Shown here piece after piece: positions 26,273-37,909 of a DNA stretch of 63,666 nucleotides. The notes under the pieces are model-generated. The model made no database searches. It was not told the DNA's origin and was given only the letters and a program-made list of their open reading frames with translations. Source of the stretch: Methylobacillus sp. (GTDB lineage Bacteria > Pseudomonadota > Gammaproteobacteria > Burkholderiales > Methylophilaceae); the NCBI GenBank assembly GCA_018607785.1, contig JABBAU010000008.1:1-63666 (forward strand), read 5' to 3'. Every line of letters begins with the position of its first letter. Position 1 is the first letter of the stretch. The position numbers and the translations under genes were made by a program.

Positions 26273-27667
26273 ATGAGTTGGTTTACAAAATATATTCATT
26301 TCATTGTTTTTGGAATTTTTCTTAGTAGCTCAATTAATCTTAAAGCAGAAACATCTGATGATCATTGCCACTGTGTAAATGCACAACAACAAATTTTTGA
26401 ATATGTTGATGAAGTTGAAGATAGCGAAATTACTCAAAGTACCAGCGAAGCTAGAACCTCCCCAAGAGAAATACTGATTCAAGAAAAGCCAGAAAATATT
26501 TGGAAGGTAGTAAACAAGGGCTATGGAATTCCTGACCCAAAAAAGAAATGGGCAAAGAAGGTAGTTAAAAAATATGAGCGTTGGTACAGCGAACACCCTG
26601 TATACACTTACCGAATGTTCGAAAGGACTAAGAGATATATTTACTACGTTGTTCAGGAAGTAAAAAAAAGAAATATGCCAATGGAGATAGCATTACTGCC
26701 AATAATTGAGAGTGCTTATAACCCAATTGCAAGATCAAACATGAAAGCTGTGGGTCTTTGGCAATTTATTCCGTCAACTGGAAAAAACTATGGTCTTAAA
26801 CAAAACTGGTGGAAAGATGAAAGAAGTAACGTCATTTTATCAACAAATGCATCCCTTAATTACCTCGAAAAACTATATAAACAATTTGGCACATGGGAAC
26901 TTGCACTCGCCGGTTACAATGCAGGAGAAGGAAAAGTTGCAAGAGAAATCAAAAAAAATAAAAGACGAAAAAGGCCTACCGACTACTATACAATCAGCTT
27001 GCCAAGAGAAACAGATGAATATGTTTCAAAATTAATTGCTATGAAACATATTATACAAAACCCATCAAAATTTAATGTAGATGTGCCTTACATACCAAAT
27101 GCTCCATATTTTGGGGAAGTTACATTAACAGAGCAAATGGATATAGATCTTATTTTAAAATTAGCTGACATATCATCTGAGGAATTTGAATTATTAAATG
27201 CCCATCATAAGAGACCCCTTATTCCAAAAGAACAGGAGCCCACCATCATTTTATTGCCTAAATATAAAATTGAGACTTACAATAAAAATCTTGCTGAGCA
27301 TAATGAACCCTTATCAAATTGGGTTTTATACAAACCCAAAAGAAAAGAATCGATCATGAAAGTAGCAAAAAGATTTGATATTAACCTTAGTACATTCAAG
27401 AGAATTAACAGTCTAAATGGTAGGGTAACGTTTAGAAAAAACAGTACGGTATTAATCCCAAAAAGCAATGCATTAAAAAGCAAATACACTCTCAAAGGCA
27501 CGGGTGATTATAATTACACATCGGTTGGCACACACCATGTATCTAAAGGAGACACCCTTGGTGGTATCGCAAGAAAATATAAAGTCTCAATAGAAGATTT
27601 AAAAGAGTTTAATGAACTTGATTCTCATATCATAATCATAGGAACAACAATAGATATTCCCCAATAA
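26273..27667 (+). CDS. mltD: Membrane-bound lytic murein transglycosylase D with LysM repeats
   Basis: Periplasmic lytic transglycosylase of 464 aa. A signal peptide (about 1-25) is followed by a goose-lysozyme-like SLT domain in which E146 (LPIIESAYNP) is the catalytic acid and AVGLWQFIPSTG follows. Two LysM modules lie at the C-terminus, one degenerate (about 345-395) and one clear (HVSKGDTLGGIARKY). No lipobox cysteine is evident in the signal, unlike E. coli MltD, although Cys residues occur at 32 and 34. It cleaves glycan strands and directly follows gloB. Confidence 0.93.
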   Translation: MSWFTKYIHFIVFGIFLSSSINLKAETSDDHCHCVNAQQQIFEYVDEVEDSEITQSTSEARTSPREILIQEKPENIWKVVNKGYGIPDPKKKWAKKVVKKYERWYSEHPVYTYRMFERTKRYIYYVVQEVKKRNMPMEIALLPIIESAYNPIARSNMKAVGLWQFIPSTGKNYGLKQNWWKDERSNVILSTNASLNYLEKLYKQFGTWELALAGYNAGEGKVAREIKKNKRRKRPTDYYTISLPRETDEYVSKLIAMKHIIQNPSKFNVDVPYIPNAPYFGEVTLTEQMDIDLILKLADISSEEFELLNAHHKRPLIPKEQEPTIILLPKYKIETYNKNLAEHNEPLSNWVLYKPKRKESIMKVAKRFDINLSTFKRINSLNGRVTFRKNSTVLIPKSNALKSKYTLKGTGDYNYTSVGTHHVSKGDTLGGIARKYKVSIEDLKEFNELDSHIIIIGTTIDIPQ

Positions 27668-27685
27668 ATTATTAAGAGAGCGACC

Positions 27686-29314
27686 TTGAAACAATTTTAC
27701 ACATTATTATTTTCACTTATTTTCTTAATAAGTTGCTCTAATAATAATTCAGAAGTTATTGATTATAATGATAATAAAATATCTGCTGGGGGAACTCTCA
27801 TTAATGCAATGTCTGCCGAACCGAGCAATCTTATCTCAATGATAGCCGGGGATGGTGCTTCAAGTGCTATCGCTAGTAAAATTTTTAATTCCCTTATTAG
27901 GTACGATGAAAACCTGAATTTTACTGATGATATAGCTGAAAGTTGGGAAATATCAGATGATCAGAAAACCATTACCTTTAACATAAAAAAAGGTCTGAAG
28001 TGGGAAGACGGAATGCCGTTGACAAGCTCCGACGTTTATTTTACTTGGAAATTAATAACTGATCCTAAAACAAGAACACCTTATGGGTCTGACTACACAA
28101 TTGTAAGTGAAGTTGAAATTCCAGATGAACACACTTTTATTGTTACCTACGAAGATAATTATGCCCCTGCTTTAGATACTTGGGCTTCCCTGGAAATTCT
28201 TCCAAAACATATTTTAAAAGATGAAGATATTAATAGTACTTTCTTTTCAAGAAATCCAACTGGATCTAATTATTATAAGTTAGGAGATTGGGTTAGCGGG
28301 CAACAAGTAAATCTTATTAAAAATAAAAATGGTATTCTTGGAGTTCCATTTATTAATAAATTAACTTCTAGGATTATCCCAGACACCTCCTCACAGTTTT
28401 TAGAGCTCTCGGCGGGTAATATTGATTTAATGAATATCAATCCAATTCAATTTAAGAGAGTTTTTCCAGCCAAACCAAAGCTTAAAAATAAAACAAGTCT
28501 TTATAAGGAAATGGGGAATGGTTATACATACTTAGGTTTTAATCTAAAAAGAAAGCCTTTTAATAACAAAAAAATTAGGCAGGCAATTAACTACGCGATA
28601 AATAAACAAGAGGTAATCAAAGGTGTTTTATTAGGGCTTGGAGAACCAATATCTAGCCCCTACAAGCCTGGAACTAGATGGAACAATCCTTCTCTTAAGC
28701 CATACGCTTATGACCCTGAAAAGGCGCTTGATTTGCTCAAGGAAGCTGGATATGAAATGTCATCAGAAAATTACTTAACTAAAGATGGAAAAATACTAGA
28801 GTTTGAGATTATTACTAATCAAAATAAACAAAGAGAAATGACGGCAGTTTTAATTCAACGTAGACTAAAAGAAATTGGAATTAAAGTTACTATTAGAGTT
28901 ATCGAATGGGCCAGCTTTGTGAATCGATTTATTAAAACAGGGAATTTTGATGTTGTTGTTTTAGGTTGGAGTTTGTCACTAGACCCAGATCAATTTAATA
29001 TTTGGCACTCTTCACAACAAGGACCAGGTCAATTTAATTTTGTAGGCTATGAAAATAAAAAGGTTGATATGCTTTTAGAGGAAGGAAGGAGAGAGTTAGA
29101 TTTAGATAAAAGAGAAAAAATTTATCACGAGTTCTCAAAGTACCTATTGGAAGATTCACCTATAGTTTACCTTTATGCGGGTTATGGACTGACTGCAGTT
29201 AATAAAAGAATAAAAGGTATTAAATCACCTGCGCCACCAGCAGGTATTTATCATAATAGCTATGATTGGTATATCCCTAAAAGCCTAAGAAGAAACGAGT
29301 TATCAGATAAATGA
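27686..29314 (+). CDS. Peptide/dipeptide ABC transporter substrate-binding lipoprotein
   Basis: Extracellular solute-binding protein family 5 (DppA/OppA type), 542 aa. A lipoprotein signal ends with LISC (Cys17). The body has typical family blocks such as ESWEISDDQKTITFNIKKGL and RQAINYAINKQEVI. The start is TTG at 27686, with GAGAG upstream. It should capture peptides or a related amphipathic solute in the periplasm for the two permeases that follow, with overlaps of 4 nt. No ATPase gene is in the window, so DppD/F-type subunits must be encoded elsewhere. Confidence 0.92.
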   Translation: MKQFYTLLFSLIFLISCSNNNSEVIDYNDNKISAGGTLINAMSAEPSNLISMIAGDGASSAIASKIFNSLIRYDENLNFTDDIAESWEISDDQKTITFNIKKGLKWEDGMPLTSSDVYFTWKLITDPKTRTPYGSDYTIVSEVEIPDEHTFIVTYEDNYAPALDTWASLEILPKHILKDEDINSTFFSRNPTGSNYYKLGDWVSGQQVNLIKNKNGILGVPFINKLTSRIIPDTSSQFLELSAGNIDLMNINPIQFKRVFPAKPKLKNKTSLYKEMGNGYTYLGFNLKRKPFNNKKIRQAINYAINKQEVIKGVLLGLGEPISSPYKPGTRWNNPSLKPYAYDPEKALDLLKEAGYEMSSENYLTKDGKILEFEIITNQNKQREMTAVLIQRRLKEIGIKVTIRVIEWASFVNRFIKTGNFDVVVLGWSLSLDPDQFNIWHSSQQGPGQFNFVGYENKKVDMLLEEGRRELDLDKREKIYHEFSKYLLEDSPIVYLYAGYGLTAVNKRIKGIKSPAPPAGIYHNSYDWYIPKSLRRNELSDK

Positions 29315-30330
29315 TTAAGTACTTAATTAAAAGAATTTTGTGGATGATTCCGATGCTAATTGGCATCAGCCTCATTTCATTTTTTATTATGCATTTAGCA
29401 CCAGGCGATATTACATCATCCGAGGCGTCTTTTAATCCAAAAGCCTCTGAAGAATCAAGGCAGAAATTAAGAGAACTATATAATTTAGACAAACCCGTCA
29501 TCGTACAATATGGATTATGGTTAAAAAGAATAGTTAGTTTAGATTTTGGTAATTCATTTGCATCTCATCAAAGACCCGTCTTGTGGCAAACTAAAGATAA
29601 AAATGGCAATATAATCAAGGGATTAATTCAAGAATCACTTCCAATCACACTGCTCATTAACCTGATTGGTATTTTTTTAATTTTTTCTATTTCGATTATT
29701 CTAGGAACTATTTCTGCCGTTAAACAAAATTCCATTGTTGACCGATCAATTACCTTTTTTATTTTTGTTGCATTTGCTATTCCTGGATTTTGGCTCGCAC
29801 TTCTTTTGATGTATTGGACTGGAGTAATGAACCAATGGCTGCCAATATCAGGTCTTCATTCACTTGACTACAAAAGCTTTTCTCAAGTTGGTCAATTTTT
29901 TGATCTTTTGAAACATTTAATATTGCCCGTCTCTATTTCTATGTTAAGTGGTCTAGCTGGAATATCTTTATATGTTAGGAATGGTATGCTTGATGTTCTC
30001 CATCAAGACTTTATTACAACAGCTAGATCAAAAGGCCTCAAAGAAAAAAATATTATTTTTACACATGCGCTTAAAAATGCCATTCTCCCCTTAATAACTA
30101 TCATAGGACTTTCTATCCCAGGCTTAATTGGCGGTTCAGTTATAGCTGAATCTATTTTTGCAATCCCTGGAATGGGAAAACTTTTCTATGACTCTGTCTT
30201 AATGAGAGATTTTCCTGTAATTATGGGCATACTGACTATTGGTTCAGTTCTCACGTTAATTGGAACATTAATTGCTGATATTGGTTATGCATGGGCTGAT
30301 CCAAGAATAAGAAAAGGTTTAGTCAAGTGA
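29311..30330 (+). CDS. Peptide ABC transporter permease (DppB type)
   Basis: Inner-membrane permease of 339 aa with about six transmembrane segments. It starts with the LIKRILWMIPMLIGISLISF segment typical of DppB/OppB and has the EAA-type loop ARSKGLKEKNIIFTHALKNA for ATPase contact. It overlaps the binding-protein gene by 4 nt and the next permease by 4 nt (GTGA), so the three genes form one operon. Confidence 0.94.
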   Translation: MIKYLIKRILWMIPMLIGISLISFFIMHLAPGDITSSEASFNPKASEESRQKLRELYNLDKPVIVQYGLWLKRIVSLDFGNSFASHQRPVLWQTKDKNGNIIKGLIQESLPITLLINLIGIFLIFSISIILGTISAVKQNSIVDRSITFFIFVAFAIPGFWLALLLMYWTGVMNQWLPISGLHSLDYKSFSQVGQFFDLLKHLILPVSISMLSGLAGISLYVRNGMLDVLHQDFITTARSKGLKEKNIIFTHALKNAILPLITIIGLSIPGLIGGSVIAESIFAIPGMGKLFYDSVLMRDFPVIMGILTIGSVLTLIGTLIADIGYAWADPRIRKGLVK

Positions 30331-31142
30331 GCATATTCAAAGGGAACCCCCTAACACTTATTGGTTTTATCATAATCACAATAATTTTGTTTATAGCTGT
30401 TTTTGCTTCTGTGCTGAGCCCTTATGACCCAAATTATATTGATATAAACTCGATTCTGTTGCCACCTTCTTTTGAACATTTAATGGGTACAGATGGATTA
30501 GGAAGAGATGTTCTCTCAAGAATGCTTTATGGAGCCAGAATTTCGCTTTTTGTTGGATTTGTAGCTGTAGGTATAGCAACATTAATTGGAATCGTTCTTG
30601 GCTCAATTGCGGGCTTTTATGGAGGCTGGGTAGACTCTATTATTATGCGCTTAGTCGATATAATGTTATCAATACCTACTTTCTTCTTAATTTTAGCTGT
30701 AATTGCATTTTTAACGCCTTCAATATGGAATATCATGATTGTTATTGGTCTAACATCATGGATGGGTGTTACCAGGCTAGTTAGAGCAGAATTTTTAAGC
30801 TTAAGGCAAAGAGATTTCGTGCTTGCTTCCATTGTGATGGGGACAAGCAATAGAAAAGTCATTACAAAACATCTCCTTCCTAATAGCCTTACACCGATAA
30901 TCGTAAGCTCTGTTCTTGGGATAGCAAGTGCTGTGTTGATAGAGTCTGGCCTTAGCTTCCTGGGTTTAGGTGTTCAGGCACCAACAGCCTCCTGGGGTAA
31001 TATACTCACTGATGGAAAGGAGTATATACAGTTTGCATGGTGGCTTTCACTGTTTCCGGGCTTAGCTATTCTAATTACTGTATTAGGTTATAATCTTCTG
31101 GGAGAAGGCTTAAGGGATGTGCTTGATCCTAAAAATAAATAA
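30327..31142 (+). CDS. Peptide ABC transporter permease (DppC type)
   Basis: Second inner-membrane permease of 271 aa; its GTG start overlaps the previous TGA. About six transmembrane segments, the early HLMGTDGLGRDVLSRMLYG block and the late ESGLSFLGLGVQAPTASWG block are hallmarks of DppC/OppC. It pairs with the DppB-type subunit to form the translocation channel. Twenty-three bp downstream is fabI, probably on the same transcript. Confidence 0.94.
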   Translation: MSIFKGNPLTLIGFIIITIILFIAVFASVLSPYDPNYIDINSILLPPSFEHLMGTDGLGRDVLSRMLYGARISLFVGFVAVGIATLIGIVLGSIAGFYGGWVDSIIMRLVDIMLSIPTFFLILAVIAFLTPSIWNIMIVIGLTSWMGVTRLVRAEFLSLRQRDFVLASIVMGTSNRKVITKHLLPNSLTPIIVSSVLGIASAVLIESGLSFLGLGVQAPTASWGNILTDGKEYIQFAWWLSLFPGLAILITVLGYNLLGEGLRDVLDPKNK

Positions 31143-31165
31143 TAATATTTTAAGAAAGGAATTTC

Positions 31166-31948
31166 ATGGGGTTTCTAAAAAATAAAAGAGTCCTTATCCT
31201 GGGCTTATTAAGCGATCGATCTATAGCATATGGAATTGCTAAAAGTATGAGAGAGCAAGGAGCTGAATTAGCCTTTACTTACCAAATGGAAAAACATAAA
31301 GGTCGTGTTGAAAAATTAGCTAGTGATTTTGATTCAAGTATCGTCTTGCCTTGTGATGTTTCATCAGACGAGGATATAGATAAAATTTTTCCCCTACTTT
31401 CAGAGCATTGGAAAACTTTTGATACTATCATCCACTCCATTGCCTTTGTTCCTAGAGACGCCCTCACAGGGGATTTTGTTGATGCTACCACCAGAGAAAA
31501 TTTTAAGATTGCTCATGATATAAGCTCTTATAGCTTTACGGCATTAGCAAAATCAGCGCTCCCCTTCTTGAATGATAATGCTAGCCTGCTTACTGTGAGC
31601 TATCTTGGTGCTGAAAGAACCATGCCTAATTACAACGTCATGGGACTTGCTAAAGCGAGTTTGGAGGCAAATGTTAGATATATGGCTCATAGTTTAGGTG
31701 CAAAAAATATCAGAGTAAATGCAGTTTCTGCTGGGCCAATAAAAACACTCGCCGCATCGGGTATTGCAAATTTTGACAAAATGTACGACTTCAATCAGAA
31801 ACATGCGGCGCTAAAAAGAAATATCACAACTGAGGAGGTAGGGAATGTGGCTGCTTTTTTATGTAGTGATTTGGCTTCAGGTGTTACTGGAGAAATAACT
31901 TATGTGGATGCGGGGATGAATATTACCGCAGCTGGAACAGTAGATTAA
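31166..31948 (+). CDS. fabI: Enoyl-[acyl-carrier-protein] reductase (NADH) FabI
   Basis: FabI of 260 aa. The catalytic Y146, Y156 and K163 fall at the same numbers as in E. coli, and the cofactor-binding N-terminus [13 protein letters not shown] is typical. It catalyses the last reduction in each type II fatty-acid elongation cycle and is the classical target of triclosan. The ribosome site AAAGGA lies just upstream. Its stop overlaps the convergent ppiD stop (TTAA). Confidence 0.97.
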   Translation: MGFLKNKRVLILGLLSDRSIAYGIAKSMREQGAELAFTYQMEKHKGRVEKLASDFDSSIVLPCDVSSDEDIDKIFPLLSEHWKTFDTIIHSIAFVPRDALTGDFVDATTRENFKIAHDISSYSFTALAKSALPFLNDNASLLTVSYLGAERTMPNYNVMGLAKASLEANVRYMAHSLGAKNIRVNAVSAGPIKTLAASGIANFDKMYDFNQKHAALKRNITTEEVGNVAAFLCSDLASGVTGEITYVDAGMNITAAGTVD

Positions 31949-33837
31949 TTCCTAAATTGAATTACTTGCGGATTGTATTCTATATCTGCTAATGACCTTA
32001 AATCGTCCACATAAGCGTTATCAATTTCTTTTTTTAAAGCCGAAACATATTCATCACGGTAGATATCCTTAGACAGATTATCAGTAATCTCATCACTTAT
32101 AACATCATTTAATCTAACAATAATGTACTCATCATTTGCTGGATCATAAATACCCTCAAATGTTGGAAGATTATCTTGATTCATGCTGAATATTGCTCGT
32201 ACAATTGGTTTGGATACACCTTGTGGGTCAACTTTGTCTATAACTAACTCATCAATCCACTCAACTTTTTCTGATTTAGATTCTAATTTTTCTATCATAG
32301 CTTCGCCATCAGAAACCATTAGCTTTTGTGCGTTTGTTCTGGTGAGAAACTCTTTAATTTCTTCTTTAGCATCTTCCAAGGACCTGGGTGCGCTTGGCTT
32401 AAACTCAATAACTTGTGCTGAAATTAAATTGTTAGGTGAAACCTCAATCGCATTAATATTAGTTTTTAACTCAATTGCTTCTGGATCAAATACAGCTTGA
32501 GCAAAGGCTTCATTGTTAAAAAATTTAGTTGCTGTATCCAATGTAAGCCACTGGCTTTCTTGAATCGTTAAATTAAACCGATCAGCGGCAGGCTGCAATG
32601 AATCGGACTTTTCATATATCAGATTTGCAAATTCTTCGGCACCTTCGGCATAAATTTGTTGAGCTTTTGCATATAATATTTCGCCTTTTATTTGTGCTTT
32701 GACTGAATCAAAAGTAACCTCTTCCCCCTTAATTTCAGTTAAATTAATGATATGAAAACCAAATTGCGTTTTAACTAATGGTGACACATCACCCACTTTC
32801 ATATTAAAAACTGTTTCATCAAATTCCTTAACCATCATACCCCTAGTAAAGAATCCTAAATCACCACCATTTTTTGCAGACTCAGTATCCTTTGAAAATT
32901 CTTTGGCGAGATCATCGAATTTTTTAGGATTTTTAATTGCCTTTTGTCTTACCGATTCAGCTAATTTCTTTACCTCAGAGAGCTCCTCATCAGTCATATC
33001 TGAATCTGTTAAAAACAAAATATGTTTAGCACGTCGTTCTTGTGCCCCTTCAAATTGCGCCTTATTTTCTTCGAAATACTGCTTCACTTCATCGTCTGTT
33101 ATTTTTACTTTCGGTAAAATTTCTGCAACAGAGTAAAGTAAGAACTTCACTTTAACCTGATCGGGCATGATGAAGTTATTAGGGTTTGCCTCATAATATT
33201 TTTTTATCTCATCATCAGAAACTTTCACCTTCTTGAGGTAATCATCTAATCTAAGTTCTAACATGCTTATATCTCTTTTTTGATAAGCAAGATTTACTAG
33301 ATTTTGAATTTTCTCTTTAGTCACAAAGACATATTTATTTAAACTATCCTTAACTTGCTGCTTTGCAAGGTCTTTTCGAATAAGCTCATCAAGTTTCTTG
33401 GGTGTTAAATTTTGTCTCATTGCTAGATTGTCGTAGGCCTCTTGATCAAATTTTCCATTCCTTTGAAAGCCTGGCATCCCTAATATATACTGACTCAGTT
33501 GGTTGTCACTGATTACAAAATTAGCTCTTGAAGCTTCTTGAGCCACTAGCTTTGACGCTATCATGCCATCTAGGACACTTTTTCTAAATTCTGATGTTTC
33601 AAAGATAGCTGGATCAGGGGGTGTGCTTTGGTTAAGAAATTGATCTTTTACTCGATTAAGGGCATTTTGATAGCTTTGGATGGAAATCGATTCTCCGTTG
33701 ACCTTTGCTGCGTATACATCATCTCCTATCGAGCTTAAATATGAATCTATTCCGAATAAAGCAAATGGAATAATAATTATTACAAGAACAACTTTAGCGA
33801 ATTTTGATTGTGTGTTATTTCTTATTTTATCTAACAT
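31945..33837 (-). CDS. ppiD: Periplasmic folding chaperone PpiD (SurA/parvulin family)
   Basis: Membrane-anchored periplasmic chaperone of 630 aa. A single transmembrane anchor lies at about residues 14-34, then a SurA-N-like chaperone region and a parvulin-type domain (about 265-365) with RAKHILF at its start and [11 protein letters not shown] at its end. It assists release and folding of newly exported proteins at the Sec translocon. Its position after lon and two tRNA genes and converging on fabI is standard for Betaproteobacteria. Confidence 0.93.
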   Translation of the reverse strand: MLDKIRNNTQSKFAKVVLVIIIIPFALFGIDSYLSSIGDDVYAAKVNGESISIQSYQNALNRVKDQFLNQSTPPDPAIFETSEFRKSVLDGMIASKLVAQEASRANFVISDNQLSQYILGMPGFQRNGKFDQEAYDNLAMRQNLTPKKLDELIRKDLAKQQVKDSLNKYVFVTKEKIQNLVNLAYQKRDISMLELRLDDYLKKVKVSDDEIKKYYEANPNNFIMPDQVKVKFLLYSVAEILPKVKITDDEVKQYFEENKAQFEGAQERRAKHILFLTDSDMTDEELSEVKKLAESVRQKAIKNPKKFDDLAKEFSKDTESAKNGGDLGFFTRGMMVKEFDETVFNMKVGDVSPLVKTQFGFHIINLTEIKGEEVTFDSVKAQIKGEILYAKAQQIYAEGAEEFANLIYEKSDSLQPAADRFNLTIQESQWLTLDTATKFFNNEAFAQAVFDPEAIELKTNINAIEVSPNNLISAQVIEFKPSAPRSLEDAKEEIKEFLTRTNAQKLMVSDGEAMIEKLESKSEKVEWIDELVIDKVDPQGVSKPIVRAIFSMNQDNLPTFEGIYDPANDEYIIVRLNDVISDEITDNLSKDIYRDEYVSALKKEIDNAYVDDLRSLADIEYNPQVIQFRN

Positions 33838-33930
33838 AATATTATTTCAATTTTCTCTTAGGACTAATTTCCATTTATTTAGTTCTTGCTTATCAATCGT
33901 AAACTAATTAAATCTAGTTTGCGAAATAAT

Positions 33931-34007
33931 TGGCGGAGTGGACGGGACTCGAACCCGCGACCCCCGGCGTGACAGGCCGGTATTCTAACCAACTGAACTA
34001 CCACTCC
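33931..34007 (-). tRNA. tRNA-Asp (GUC)
   Basis: A 77-nt cloverleaf on the minus strand with the CCA end encoded. The acceptor stem GGAGTGG pairs with CCACTCC, the anticodon stem-loop CGGCCTGTCACGCCG contains GTC, and the T-arm has GGTTCGAGTC. It lies 5 bp downstream of tRNA-Val and was probably transcribed with it. Confidence 0.97.
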
Positions 34008-34012
34008 TAAAC

Positions 34013-34088
34013 TGGTGGGTGCTACAGGGTTCGAACCTGTGACATTCGCCTTGTAAGGGCGACGCTCTACCAACTGAGCTAAGCACCC
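34013..34088 (-). tRNA. tRNA-Val (UAC)
   Basis: A 76-nt cloverleaf on the minus strand with encoded CCA. The acceptor stem is GGGTGCT/AGCACCC, the anticodon loop CTTACAA carries TAC, and the T-arm has GGTTCGAACC. It lies downstream of lon; the 69-bp gap includes a TAAAAT box followed by a GC-rich stretch, which may be its promoter. Confidence 0.97.
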
Positions 34089-34157
34089 AAATTGTCAAAT
34101 TTGAGCTCGGCAATTTTACAATAAAGTTTGTAACAATGCTAGTAAAATGCTGACTTG

Positions 34158-36542
34158 CTAATGGGCGGTTGGCTTATTCATTTCAACAAACTTTTTTTGC
34201 GGCCCATGTCCTGATTTAGCTCCCGCTTTATTCTTGCTTGGTTGTTTCGTAAGGGCTAATTCGATGACTTGATCTATCCATCTTACTGGGATGATCTTCA
34301 ACGCATTTTTTACATCTGTAGGAATATCCACCAAGTCCTTTAAGTTCTGCTCAGGTATCAAAATCTTTTTGAGGTTTCCTCTGTGAGCTGCTAGTAATTT
34401 TTCCTTTAAACCACCAATAGCCAATACCTCTCCTCTTAGTGTAATTTCTCCAGTCATGGCTACATCATTAAAAACAGGTATATTTGTTAAGCTTGAAATT
34501 ATAGCGGTTGTTATTCCAATACCAGCGCTTGGACCATCTTTTGGTGTAGCACCTTCTGGAAAGTGAATATGTATATCCTTTGTTTCATAAAAATCTTTAT
34601 CTATACCAAGAATATCTGCCCTACTTCTAACAACACTCATCGCTGCATGAATTGATTCTTGCATTACGTCGCCCAGCTTACCAGTTATGATTGTTTTTCC
34701 TTTTCCTGGAACAACTACTGTCTCAATAGTAAGAAGCTCGCCTCCAACTTGAGTCCAGGCTAAACCTGTTACTTGACCGATCTGGTTTTTTTTATTTGCA
34801 AGACCAATATCGAAAATTTTAACGCCTAAGAATTCTTGTATATTTTTATTGCTGATGGTTATATTTTTAATTTTTTTATTGGTTAGCAGTTTTTTAACAA
34901 CTTTTCTGCATATCTTCGATATTTCTTGCTCAAGTTTACGGACTCCTGCTTCTCTTGAATAATATTGAATAATATCCTTGATAGCTTTCGGAGTTATCTT
35001 AACTTCCGATTTTTTTAAGCCATGAGCAGTTAATTGTTTGGGGAGAAGATGTTTATTTGCAATATTTGCTTTTTCTGCTTCTGTGTAACCTGGCAACCTA
35101 ATAATTTCCATACGATCCAAAAGAGGTTCAGGTATATTCATTGAATTTGCAGTTGCAACAAACATTACATTTGATAAATCATATTCAATTTCAGCATAGT
35201 GATCATTGAATGTATGATTTTGTTCTGGGTCGAGTACTTCAAGAAGAGCAGAAGATGGGTCTCCTCTAAAATCTTGTCCCATTTTATCGACTTCATCGAG
35301 AAGAAAAAGAGGATTTGTAACTCCTGCTTTTGTCATATTTTGAAGAATTTTTCCAGGCATAGATCCTATGTAGGTTCTTCGATGACCCCTTATTTCGGCT
35401 TCATCCCGAACTCCACCGAGTGCCATTCTAATAAATTTACGATTAATTGCCTTTGCAATACTTTGACCTAAAGATGTTTTCCCAACACCTGGAGGGCCTA
35501 CTAGACATAAAATTGGGGCTTTAAGTTTATCAACTCTTTGCTGTACAGCAAGATACTCAATAATACGTTCTTTGACTTTATCCAGACCATAATGATCATT
35601 ATCCAATGTGATTTCAGCACTGCTTAAATCATGATTAATTTTTGTACTTTTACTCCAAGGTAAATTCACTATTGTTTCAATATACGTTCTAACTACAGAT
35701 GCTTCAGCAGACATTGGTGACATCATTTTAAGTTTTTTTAGCTCAGAGACACATTTTTCTTTAGCATCGGTGGACATTTCAGTGTTGTTGATCTTATCTT
35801 GAAGTTCATCAAACTCTGCTCCCTCATCAGAATCACCTAATTCCTTTTGAATAGCTTTAACCTGTTCATTCAAATAATATTCTCTTTGTGATTTCTCCAT
35901 TTGTTTTTTGACACGGCCTCGAATTTTTTTCTCGACCTGAAGGATATCAATTTCTGCCTCCATTAGTTCCAGTAACAAATTGAGGCGTTTTTTTACCTCA
36001 AATGTCTCTAATATTTTCTGTTTTTCAGAAAGTTTCAATGAAAGATTTGCTGCAATCGAATCCCCTAATCTTCCAGGCTCAGTGATAGATGTTAGTGAAG
36101 ATAGTATTTCAGGTGGAATTTTTTTATTAAGTTTTACATACTGATCAAATTGAGAAAAAACAGACCTCATAAAAGCCTTGGTATTTTTATCTTTAGGCTC
36201 ACGAATTTTAACGATAGATGCCTCTGCGGTCCAATAGTCATCAATCTCTATCAATTTTTTTATAGTTACTCTTTGAAGACCCTCTACTAAGACCTTTACA
36301 GTTCCATCTGGTAATTTAAGTGTTTGTATGATGGTTGCTAACGTACCAATTTTGTATAAATCTTTTGCTTTTGGCTCATCCTGGTTGGCCGATTTTTGTG
36401 CAACAAGAAGAATTTTTTTGTCACCATTATTTGCTTTTTCAATAGCAGAAATAGATTTATCTCTTCCAACAAAAAGCGGTATGACTAAGTGAGGATATAC
36501 AACAACATCGCGTAAAGGAAGCATCGGGTATGATTTATTCAT
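34158..36542 (-). CDS. lon: ATP-dependent protease Lon
   Basis: Lon of 794 aa with an N-terminal substrate domain (about 5-200), a coiled middle region, an AAA+ module with Walker A GPPGVGKT (349-356) and a C-terminal protease domain with nucleophile S672 in DGPSAGIG. It degrades misfolded and regulatory proteins in the cytoplasm. The tig-clpP-clpX-lon order is the usual one. It lies 74 bp downstream of clpX and upstream of tRNA-Val. Confidence 0.97.
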   Translation of the reverse strand: MNKSYPMLPLRDVVVYPHLVIPLFVGRDKSISAIEKANNGDKKILLVAQKSANQDEPKAKDLYKIGTLATIIQTLKLPDGTVKVLVEGLQRVTIKKLIEIDDYWTAEASIVKIREPKDKNTKAFMRSVFSQFDQYVKLNKKIPPEILSSLTSITEPGRLGDSIAANLSLKLSEKQKILETFEVKKRLNLLLELMEAEIDILQVEKKIRGRVKKQMEKSQREYYLNEQVKAIQKELGDSDEGAEFDELQDKINNTEMSTDAKEKCVSELKKLKMMSPMSAEASVVRTYIETIVNLPWSKSTKINHDLSSAEITLDNDHYGLDKVKERIIEYLAVQQRVDKLKAPILCLVGPPGVGKTSLGQSIAKAINRKFIRMALGGVRDEAEIRGHRRTYIGSMPGKILQNMTKAGVTNPLFLLDEVDKMGQDFRGDPSSALLEVLDPEQNHTFNDHYAEIEYDLSNVMFVATANSMNIPEPLLDRMEIIRLPGYTEAEKANIANKHLLPKQLTAHGLKKSEVKITPKAIKDIIQYYSREAGVRKLEQEISKICRKVVKKLLTNKKIKNITISNKNIQEFLGVKIFDIGLANKKNQIGQVTGLAWTQVGGELLTIETVVVPGKGKTIITGKLGDVMQESIHAAMSVVRSRADILGIDKDFYETKDIHIHFPEGATPKDGPSAGIGITTAIISSLTNIPVFNDVAMTGEITLRGEVLAIGGLKEKLLAAHRGNLKKILIPEQNLKDLVDIPTDVKNALKIIPVRWIDQVIELALTKQPSKNKAGAKSGHGPQKKFVEMNKPTAH

Positions 36543-36616
36543 ATTTTCTTATCTATCTTTTTAAATTGGATTTATTTAATTATGGTGTTGATTTTTTTAA
36601 AATCAAGTAATTAAGA

Positions 36617-37900
36617 TTATTTAAACTGATTATTTTTTTTCTTATCTTCTGAGTACACAAAATAAGGTTTAGTTTTATCTTTAATGGTAGCCCTATCTAT
36701 CACAACAGCTTTCAAACTATTTACGCCCGGTAATTCAAACATGATTTCTTTAAGCGATTCTTCCATAATTGACCTTAACCCTCTGGCTCCTGTTTTTCTT
36801 TCGATAGCCTGTGAGGCAATCTCATCAATGGCATCAGGACGAAACTCAAGTTCTACGCCTTCCATATTAAATAATTTCTTAAACTGTTTGGTAAGCGCAT
36901 TCTTTGGATCAGTAAGTATCTTGACAAGAGCTTCTTTATCAAGAGAGTCCAAAGAGGCAATGACTGGAAGTCGTCCAATAAATTCTGGAATTAAACCATA
37001 TTTAATGAGATCTTCTGGTTCAACATTGGCAATTATTTTTCCTATCTCTTTATTTTCCGCCTCCCCGTGCACATCCGCGCCAAAACCAATACTATTTTTT
37101 TCTGTTCTCTGCTGAATTATTTTTTCAAGGCCATCAAAGGCACCTCCACATATGAAAAGAATGTTTGTGGTATCCAATTGAACGAATTCTTGATTAGGGT
37201 GCTTTCTGCCCCCCTGAGGAGGAATTGAAGCTACTGTCCCCTCTATAAGCTTAAGTAAGGCTTGTTGAACCCCCTCACCTGAAACGTCTCTAGTGATTGA
37301 GGGGTTTTCACTTTTTCTTGATATTTTATCAACCTCATCGACATAAATTATCCCTCGTTGCGCCCTTTCAACATCATAATCACATTTCTGCAGAAGTTTT
37401 TGCATTACATTTTCAACGTCTTCACCAACATAACCAGCCTCAGTTAGAGTTGTTGCATCAGCCATGACAAAAGGTACATCCAGAAGCTCTGCAAGCGTTT
37501 GTGCTAAAAGCGTTTTACCAGAACCTGTGGGTCCTATGAAAAGCACATTACTTTTTGAAATTACAACGGGGTCTTCTTTATCATTTTCCTCAATCGAGCT
37601 TAACCTCTTGTAGTGGTTATAGACCGCAACAGCCAAGCTTTTTTTTGCTTCATCTTGACCAATTATATGCTCACTCAGCTTTGAAAAAATTTCTTTTGGC
37701 GTTAGGCGTTTATTTTCTTTTTTTGTTTGTTCAGAGCTGTCTGTATTAATGTCATTTTCCTCGACAATAATATCATTGCAAAGATCGACACATTCATCAC
37801 AGATAAAGACTGATGGCCCAGCAATTAATTTTTTAACCTCTGATTGATTCTTTCCACAGAATGAACATAACAATGTTTTTTCTTTAGAGTCTTCAGCCAT
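36617..37900 (-). CDS. clpX: ClpXP protease ATPase subunit ClpX
   Basis: ClpX unfoldase of 427 aa. The N-terminal zinc-binding domain has C12, C15, C34 and C37; the AAA+ domain follows with Walker A GPTGSGKT and Walker [11 protein letters not shown]. It recognises, unfolds and feeds substrates to ClpP. It lies 9 nt downstream of clpP and is almost certainly cotranscribed with it. Confidence 0.97.
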   Translation of the reverse strand: MAEDSKEKTLLCSFCGKNQSEVKKLIAGPSVFICDECVDLCNDIIVEENDINTDSSEQTKKENKRLTPKEIFSKLSEHIIGQDEAKKSLAVAVYNHYKRLSSIEENDKEDPVVISKSNVLFIGPTGSGKTLLAQTLAELLDVPFVMADATTLTEAGYVGEDVENVMQKLLQKCDYDVERAQRGIIYVDEVDKISRKSENPSITRDVSGEGVQQALLKLIEGTVASIPPQGGRKHPNQEFVQLDTTNILFICGGAFDGLEKIIQQRTEKNSIGFGADVHGEAENKEIGKIIANVEPEDLIKYGLIPEFIGRLPVIASLDSLDKEALVKILTDPKNALTKQFKKLFNMEGVELEFRPDAIDEIASQAIERKTGARGLRSIMEESLKEIMFELPGVNSLKAVVIDRATIKDKTKPYFVYSEDKKKNNQFK

Positions 37901-37909
37901 ATCTAAATC